Source: a virus
Virus record (IMG/VR): IMGVR_UViG_3300032820_000143
Location: 1 to 21,854 of that record
Strand: one strand, 5' to 3'
Length of the DNA stretch: 21,854 nt
Shown: piece after piece, positions 17,329 through 21,854 of the stretch
Layout: every line of letters starts with the position of its first letter
Numbering within the stretch: position 1 is the first letter of the stretch
Position numbers and translations under genes: made by a program
The notes under the pieces: generated by a model
Database searches by the model: none
What the model was told of the DNA's origin: nothing
What the model saw: the letters and a program-made list of their open reading frames with translations, nothing else

Positions 17329-17689
17329 ATCTGGATACTATTCTAACATATGCAGTTCTAGAAGTTGCATTATCATTAACGACTTTAATTTCGATCTGAT
17401 CGCCAGATTTGCAAAGAACAGGTGTGTTAGGCAAATACAAAAAACTGCTAGTTACTAAAGTTGTCAGATTATTCTCACTAATAACAGTATCATATTCATT
17501 AGACACAGATTCTTCTGCTAAAAGTTTAATTGTAACAACAATATTTCCCGCCCCAGAAGGGGGATTAGAATCAAGAGTAGCCGAAATATTTTCTATATAA
17601 AAGGGTTTGTCTGTGGAAGGGTATGTGAGGGTGACATTACTACCAGAGCTTATAGAACCAGTAGCAGTAGATGTCTCAACAGAAGCCAT
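17321..17689 (-). CDS. Small beta-rich putative virion protein (122 aa)
   Basis: The sequence alternates hydrophobic and polar residues throughout, as in a beta sandwich: SNVTLTYPSTDKPFYIENIS, NIVVTIKLLAEE, LTTLVTSSFLYLPNTPVLCK, DQIEIKVVNDNATSRTAYVR. It has one cysteine, no signal peptide and no membrane segment. The start overlaps the stop of the preceding gene by one base (TGATG, 17691-17687), so translation is probably coupled; I see no separate Shine-Dalgarno. Its place between the capsid-side genes and the first fibre suggests a head-decoration, neck or fibre-anchoring protein, but that is inferred from position and predicted fold. I do not recognise a named family. Confidence 0.75.
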   Translation of the reverse strand: MASVETSTATGSISSGSNVTLTYPSTDKPFYIENISATLDSNPPSGAGNIVVTIKLLAEESVSNEYDTVISENNLTTLVTSSFLYLPNTPVLCKSGDQIEIKVVNDNATSRTAYVRIVSRLA

Positions 17690-18084
17690 CAGGCTATAGG
17701 GGAGTATCTATTTTCGTAGTCTTTGAGAAGGAGTTTCTCTGTGACTAATAAATCAACATCAGATCTTATTGATTGCCAGGCGACATTCATTTCTGATCCA
17801 ATAGCTCCAATCTTTATCGGAGCACTATTTTTAACAATTGCCAAAATTTCTAGTTGTGTAGGGGATAAATTGGCCCCCGACTCATTAGAATCAGGGGCCA
17901 AAACTTCGGAATCTTCGTCATCTTCAGAATCATTTGATCCTGCATCTTCAAACCAATCAGAAAAAGTTTCAATAAGTCTTTGACCTTCTGCATCAGAGAC
18001 TTCTTTAACTTCTCCTATTCTAGAAAAAGACACAGTAGGACCAGTATAACTGGCCCTATCTGCGGAAATGAATCTAATGTTCAT
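17689..18084 (-). CDS. 131-aa head-region protein with winged-helix-like C-terminus
   Basis: Residues 1-46 (RFISADRASYTGPTVSFSRI, then GEVKEVSDAEGQRLIETF and DWFED) resemble short proteins often encoded just after the major capsid gene, where an N-terminal strand pair is followed by a D-x-x-A/G-x-R-L-I helix. Residues 47-72 form an acidic, Ser/Asp-rich linker. Residues 73-131 (LSPTQLEILAIVKNSAPIKI, GSEMNVAWQSIRSDVDLLVT, LLLKDYENRYSPI) have the helix-helix-helix-wing pattern of a winged helix-turn-helix. The start has GGAGAA eight bases upstream, and the gene lies 17 bases after the capsid gene. It may be a head-completion protein with an added DNA- or protein-contacting domain. The winged-helix assignment is a reading of pattern, not a verified match. 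Confidence 0.75.
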   Translation of the reverse strand: MNIRFISADRASYTGPTVSFSRIGEVKEVSDAEGQRLIETFSDWFEDAGSNDSEDDEDSEVLAPDSNESGANLSPTQLEILAIVKNSAPIKIGAIGSEMNVAWQSIRSDVDLLVTEKLLLKDYENRYSPIA

Positions 18085-18101
18085 AGAGATTGTTCTCCAG
18101 G

Positions 18102-19604
18102 CTAGCCAATATTATAAACCATACCTGCAACTTTTTTAGCTGCTACAAATCTACTGCCAAAAGCTGTTCGGAAAGTCAAAACAAATCTACGACGATCTGT
18201 TTCTATTTCTTCACGACTCTTAATAGTTACATCTCGTTTTTGTCCAACAACAAAGGCATTAGTATGATAAATAACGGCTGACCCCAAAGTATTTCCACTA
18301 CCAGCAAGAACTCCAGTTGCACTAGCTGCTCGAATTAATTCTGTTCTGATAATTGGAATACCCAAAACACTAGCTAATTGTCCTTTATCTATTGTCATTT
18401 GCGCTTCTCCGATTTTGTCACGGGTTAGCACTTCAGAAATAGTTAAAAGATCTAGATAAGTTTTCAGGGGGCAAAGTAAACGCATATTGGGCGGATCATA
18501 AAACACTTCATTCGTAGTTCCATCTTTGAAACCACCCAACATTGTTTTAATATCAGCAATAGTAATTGCATTACCGCCGCCATCAACAGAATTGTCAGCA
18601 AAATTGCCACCTATCGCTGTTTTTCTTAGACCCAAGAAGTTCTTTCGAGGATCATTAGCGTCAGTGACACCGCCAGCGGCATCCATGTGAGTTCCGCTTT
18701 CATTATCGCCATTAATAACACCATCATCGATACCTTTAGCTGCGGCTACTTGCATCTCAGGAATAGTGATATCTTGAACAACATTAACAATACTATCTTC
18801 AACAGCTTCTTCCTCGATTTCAACACGAACAGCCATTTTGACAGGCGTCAATGTGATGTTTCGAGAACCTGGAGTAGCAGCGCCAATCCAGTTCGCAGAA
18901 GTTAGATTGTCTGAAGTTTGAGTTCCATAAGCGGCCACAGAAATTCCACTGCCAGCACCCGGAATCTTCATTGAATCAGTGCCTTGCGGAATCGTAACAC
19001 TTGGGAAAGTGCTAGTAACTTCATAGTTCTGTTCCATTCTGTTAATGAAATCAGCACTAAACACTGTCGGTATCCATTCAAGACCAGATCCGGCAGTAGT
19101 ATTATCTAACGCTTTGGCCAATTCGGTGTTTTTACGAAAATATGTATCGTAATAATTCAATTCTTGCGGATGACGTTTCAGAAAATGAGATAATACAATA
19201 CAAGTATCATTATGTTTCTGCAATTCAGAAACAACTTCTTCACGACCTCTAAACTTATCAGCAGGTGTATCGACCATTTTCTTAATAAGTTCTAAGTTCG
19301 TACCATTCTCAGTTTCAGCACGAGCATCATCAGTGGATTGATATTCGTGTCCAGACTGATAATCATCACGAACAGACTTCCGCATATTTGCTTCTAACTT
19401 GCCAAAGTCTTCCATCTGTTCTTTATGCTTTGTATCATACTCTTCTTTAAACTTATCCATCCGTTCTGCTAGATCAGATGTCAAAGCTTCTTGAATATCA
19501 GCATCTCGTCTTTTCTTATTGATTGTCTCTAAATTATTGCGCCATTTAGTAGCAATCTCAGTAATCTCACGTTTTGCATTTATATGAGCAGTCTTCTCAG
19601 CCAT
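18102..19604 (-). CDS. Major capsid protein, HK97 fold (500 aa)
   Basis: Residues ~10-80 are charged and helical (TEIATKWRNNLETINKKRRD, DKFKEEYDTKHKEQMEDFGK), like the scaffolding delta domain of HK97-type capsid proteins. The capsid fold starts near 165 (AGSGLEWIPTVFSADFINRM). Recognisable segments are the E-loop region around SMKIPGAGSGISVAAYGTQT, the spine and P-domain part with EEEAVEDSI and AAAKGIDDGVINGD, FLGLRKTA, and a C-terminal part (AVIYHTNAFVVGQKRDVTIK, then RFVLTFRTAFGSRFVAAKKV) typical of the family. About 500 residues is long for the family and is accounted for by the delta domain, which the upstream protease would be expected to remove. GAGGTGG lies seven bases before the ATG; only two bases separate it from the scaffold gene stop. 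Confidence 0.93.
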   Translation of the reverse strand: MAEKTAHINAKREITEIATKWRNNLETINKKRRDADIQEALTSDLAERMDKFKEEYDTKHKEQMEDFGKLEANMRKSVRDDYQSGHEYQSTDDARAETENGTNLELIKKMVDTPADKFRGREEVVSELQKHNDTCIVLSHFLKRHPQELNYYDTYFRKNTELAKALDNTTAGSGLEWIPTVFSADFINRMEQNYEVTSTFPSVTIPQGTDSMKIPGAGSGISVAAYGTQTSDNLTSANWIGAATPGSRNITLTPVKMAVRVEIEEEAVEDSIVNVVQDITIPEMQVAAAKGIDDGVINGDNESGTHMDAAGGVTDANDPRKNFLGLRKTAIGGNFADNSVDGGGNAITIADIKTMLGGFKDGTTNEVFYDPPNMRLLCPLKTYLDLLTISEVLTRDKIGEAQMTIDKGQLASVLGIPIIRTELIRAASATGVLAGSGNTLGSAVIYHTNAFVVGQKRDVTIKSREEIETDRRRFVLTFRTAFGSRFVAAKKVAGMVYNIG

Positions 19605-19606
19605 TG

Positions 19607-20227
19607 TTAAGCCACCTCGCTTAATAGATTCTCAATTTCGGAATTAAAAGTGTCAAAGTCTTCACCAGAAATATCACCCGCTTCATATTTTTCATTCATT
19701 TCAGCAGATAATTCTGTCAAAGTTTCTAACATTTCAGGAGTAACTATCGATTCATCCTCTTGTTCAGATTCAACAACCGATATCTGCGGACCTTCATCCG
19801 TATCGCCTTCCGACTCAACGACGGATTCTTCTTCTTTCGAAGTCATTTGATCTTTAATTTCATTGACTGTTTCTAATAAAGTACCAAAACTTTCAGCATT
19901 ACTAGAAAGATTTTCAGTCATGTTTTCTACAAGAGATGTCAACTCAGACACTCTTGATTGCAACTCTTCCATTTCGATTGATGATTCACTATCAGATGCA
20001 ATTACAGCATCACTAGAATCAATATCGGAATCTTCTTTCACATCTGACATTTCCAAATCCATATGCCCCGATTCATTTTTTACTAATTTATAATAAGCTT
20101 TCGGAACAGCGCCATCATCAACAAGTGAAACTATTCTAACTTTTAAGTTTCTAATTCTCGCCTTACGTCGCCGAGGATTGCCCTCTTCATCTTCATCTTC
20201 TAATTCAACAACATTATCTTTAATCAT
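19607..20227 (-). CDS. Acidic scaffold-like protein (206 aa)
   Basis: The protein is very acidic, with an N-terminal basic patch (RRRKARIRNLKVR, residues ~19-31) followed by VSLVDDGAVPKAYYKLVKN, a short motif that recalls the N-terminus of XkdF-type prohead proteins. Residues ~84-130 (SIEMEELQSRVSELTSLVEN and onwards) form a likely coiled coil. The C-terminal ~40 residues are amphipathic helix (VTPEMLETLTELSAEMNEKY). Scaffolds of tailed phages are typically acidic, helical and encoded just before the capsid gene, as here. Its ATG overlaps the protease stop by four bases (ATGA), with AAAGGA ten bases upstream. It is probably assembled inside the procapsid and degraded. It has no catalytic motif of its own. 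Confidence 0.8.
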   Translation of the reverse strand: MIKDNVVELEDEDEEGNPRRRKARIRNLKVRIVSLVDDGAVPKAYYKLVKNESGHMDLEMSDVKEDSDIDSSDAVIASDSESSIEMEELQSRVSELTSLVENMTENLSSNAESFGTLLETVNEIKDQMTSKEEESVVESEGDTDEGPQISVVESEQEDESIVTPEMLETLTELSAEMNEKYEAGDISGEDFDTFNSEIENLLSEVA

Positions 20228-21108
20228 TGAACAGGAATCCTTTCACCCTCGCCTTCGATTGAATAAGCTCGAATTTTTCCATCTTTTATAAGTTGCCAGA
20301 CATCATCATTTCCGACAAAGACATCTAAAATCCAAGTTCCTTTTTTGATAATTTCACCGTCGCCATAAAAGTCAACATCATTCTTCAAGACAACAGACTC
20401 AATAGGAACAACACCATCCGTAAAATCATCATAATTTGACGAATGCAAAATATTGATTTGTTGAAAATCTTTCATAAACCCATGAGCGGCTTTTACAATT
20501 TCATCAGCTTCTATTAAGTCATTTTGCAAATCAACAGAATTGGGAATAAGAACAGGACCGCTAATAATTCTTTCATCTTCACTCACGCTCTTAATAACAG
20601 CGGTTAATTCTGTCGTATGTTTATTTGATTCATCGCTTTTTCTCATACGTCTTCTCTTCCGCCTTTCGTCTATTTTCCCTTTTGCCTCATTAACAACACG
20701 TTTCATTCCACTAACGCCCGATGCATTAATAGTTCCCCACTTAATATTTGCAATTGCACCGTTTAATCCTACGCTATTGTAATGTCGAGTCGCAAAACGT
20801 TCTCTTTTCTTTATCCACGTCAAAACACCTAATGTTCGCTTCCCATCCCGATATCGTCCCCATACACGAAACGAATCATCTCCCGTAAAGGATGTAGGTG
20901 GATTGCCCCCAGTACCAGCACGTTTCCACAATTCTGGATAATTCTTTTTTAAATCAATTGCATAAGCATAACTAAATTGCTTAAATTGACTATTTAAAAG
21001 AGACACCTTTTTATTACGACCTTTTTTGGGAAAATCTGTCATTGCCTTCTTACGGGATGAAGCCTTCTTTTTGGGTTTCTTTCTGGGCTTATTATAATGG
21101 TGAGGCAT
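20224..21108 (-). CDS. Prohead protease, XkdF type, with basic N-terminal domain (294 aa)
   Basis: Residues ~165-294 match the XkdF (peptidase S78_2) pattern: ERIISGPVLIPNSVDLQNDL, EIVKAAHGFM, NILHSS with a candidate catalytic His near 222, PIESVV with Glu near 237, GTWILDVFV, DDVWQLIKDGKIRAYSIEGE with a candidate Ser near 283. The N-terminal ~20 residues are very rich in Lys and Arg. Residues ~30-145 form a separate domain (AGTGGNPPTSFTGDDSF, GVLTWIKKRERFATRHY, ANIKWGT) that I recall from other phage head proteins but cannot name. The enzyme would trim the capsid delta domain and the scaffold during head maturation. No good SD precedes ATG 21108; Met23 is an alternative start, but its AGAAGG is only two bases away. 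Confidence 0.87.
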   Translation of the reverse strand: MPHHYNKPRKKPKKKASSRKKAMTDFPKKGRNKKVSLLNSQFKQFSYAYAIDLKKNYPELWKRAGTGGNPPTSFTGDDSFRVWGRYRDGKRTLGVLTWIKKRERFATRHYNSVGLNGAIANIKWGTINASGVSGMKRVVNEAKGKIDERRKRRRMRKSDESNKHTTELTAVIKSVSEDERIISGPVLIPNSVDLQNDLIEADEIVKAAHGFMKDFQQINILHSSNYDDFTDGVVPIESVVLKNDVDFYGDGEIIKKGTWILDVFVGNDDVWQLIKDGKIRAYSIEGEGERIPVQ

Positions 21109-21123
21109 AACTTATATAAAACT

Positions 21124-21153
21124 ATGATAAATTATAATGGTACCATTTGTCAA
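21124..21153 (-). promoter_or_regulatory. Candidate promoter upstream of the protease gene
   Basis: On the minus strand TTGACA (21153-21148) is a perfect -35 box overlapping the portal stop codon. TATCAT (21129-21124) is a five-of-six -10 box 18 bases later. A perfect TATAAT (21136-21131) is also present but lies only 11 bases from the -35. Transcription from TATCAT would start only about ten bases before ATG 21108, which would give a very short leader without an SD. Confidence 0.45.
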
Positions 21154-21157
21154 ATGG
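21136..21157. promoter_or_regulatory. Two overlapping palindromes in the portal-protease gap
   Basis: AATGGTACCATT (21136-21147) is a perfect 12-base palindrome, and CCATTTGTCAAATGG (21143-21157) is a perfect six-base inverted repeat with a three-base spacer. They share the CCATT half and cover the candidate -35 and spacer, as an operator would. They could instead form an RNA hairpin at the portal gene end. Confidence 0.45.
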
Positions 21158-21854
21158 AATGAATTTTTCTATTCAATGACTTTTCTTCTATGTTATTGAA
21201 AGATTCTTCAATTGAAGCCCGTTCTTCATTACTAGAAAATCTTGCAACAGAAGGCATGTGTCCCAATCCGGGAGTATCCCCACCTTCAACATCACCCTGC
21301 AATCCCATTTTGTTTCTAACTTCATTGGGTGTCATAATTCCAGATTGTATGAATCTGAAATATCCTAACGACTCTTCCATGAAATCTTCTCTTAGACCCG
21401 CAATACCACGAGTATCAAATTCAAAATTCAACTTCGAATCAGATTCATTAGTCAAAAGAACTTTTGTTAAAGTTTGTTCTACGTTTCTAAGACGAGGCAT
21501 CATTGTATCTTGCCAAAACATTTTATATGCTGATTCTGTATTAGTAGATCCCTTAGCTAAGGCAACTAAATGATAACATCCCATATTCATTAAAGCTTTA
21601 TCTCTAACAAGATCACTACTTTGAACAAAATCAGAATCAGTAGGAGAAGGGATTTTGATATCTAAAGGTTGCAATCCTCCGCCCAATAGAAGAAGCTGAT
21701 GGGCTTTGTCTGCACCTTTATATTGTCTTTCAATTAAAATCTTAAATCTTTCGAAAGCGGCATCAGATAACTCTAAGTCTGTACTAAACACCATCGATGG
21801 AACAACTGAATTCTTAAAAAAGCTTTTTCCAAACGTCGATAGATATAATTCCAT
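21150..21854 (-). CDS. Portal protein, C-terminal part (234 aa visible)
   Basis: The frame reaches the right edge. Its first visible codon is ATG by chance or is internal, because phage portals of this family usually run to about 400 residues and here only the C-terminal half is seen. Typical elements are FGKSFFKNSVVPSMVFSTDL, LLLLGGGLQPLDIKIPSPTD, a tyrosine/histidine-rich turn (MGCYHLVALAKGS), the helix MMPRLRNVEQTLTKVLL, FEFDTRGI, LREDFMEE and SGIMTPNEVRNKMGL followed by GGDTPG. The last element is the conserved end of HK97-type portals. It would form the dodecameric DNA entry channel at one capsid vertex and dock the terminase. The last ~30 residues are charged and variable. It precedes the protease by 41 bases. 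TGA at 21152-21150 is its stop. Confidence 0.88.
   Translation of the reverse strand: MELYLSTFGKSFFKNSVVPSMVFSTDLELSDAAFERFKILIERQYKGADKAHQLLLLGGGLQPLDIKIPSPTDSDFVQSSDLVRDKALMNMGCYHLVALAKGSTNTESAYKMFWQDTMMPRLRNVEQTLTKVLLTNESDSKLNFEFDTRGIAGLREDFMEESLGYFRFIQSGIMTPNEVRNKMGLQGDVEGGDTPGLGHMPSVARFSSNEERASIEESFNNIEEKSLNRKIHSI

Noticed and set aside
21109-21149. Archaeal leaderless promoter (TTTTATATAAG before ATG 21108)
   Set aside because: The TATA-like string is only a few bases from the ATG, too close for archaeal spacing, and most other starts in the window have bacterial SD sequences.

Overview
The window is part of the structural-gene region of a tailed double-stranded DNA bacteriophage, most likely marine and AT-rich. 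Every gene I accept lies on the minus strand, so the region reads from right to left. Reading in that direction, a head module comes first: portal (cut by the right edge), XkdF-type prohead protease, acidic scaffold-like protein and HK97-fold major capsid protein. Two small genes follow, and then about 17 kb is given over to adhesin or tail-fibre genes. Good Shine-Dalgarno sequences precede most independently initiated genes (for example GAGGTGG for the capsid gene and GAGGTGA for the giant fibre gene), which points to a bacterial host that uses SD initiation. The marine assignment is inference from the fibre vocabulary (LamG domains, GNVGIGT modules, glycine-rich LamG genes), which I associate with environmental marine phages.

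Layout, right to left: portal C-terminal half (21854-21150); protease with a basic N-terminal domain (21108-20224); scaffold-like protein (20227-19607); major capsid protein (19604-18102); a 131-residue protein with a winged-helix-like C-terminus (18084-17689); a 122-residue beta-rich protein (17689-17321); a 1615-residue modular fibre (17287-12440); four consecutive genes built on one LamG shell (12440-7713), two of which carry different inserted domains; a 148-residue acidic-insert protein (7713-7267); and a giant fibre gene that starts at 7254 and is still open at base 1, giving at least 2418 codons.

The head genes should make, scaffold and mature the procapsid. The adhesin genes should provide trimeric fibres and sugar-binding tips for host recognition. 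From 12440 to 7711 the genes are joined by TAATG stop-start overlaps, so a set of adhesins is probably translated in a coupled way. No tail tube, tape measure, baseplate, head-completion, lysis or replication genes are visible. I found no tRNA, rRNA, CRISPR array, insertion sequence or convincing terminator. No stretch over 300 bases lacks a gene; the longest gap is 41 bases, at 21109-21149, and it holds the only promoter candidate and two overlapping palindromes.

The most notable features are: (1) the giant open fibre gene with eight exact 14-residue YadA-head-like repeats rich in cysteine; (2) the four-gene LamG shell family, whose C-terminal codons also carry the ribosome-binding site of the next gene; (3) a module of about 190 bases present three times in two genes, two copies of which encode a nearly identical peptide with many synonymous differences.
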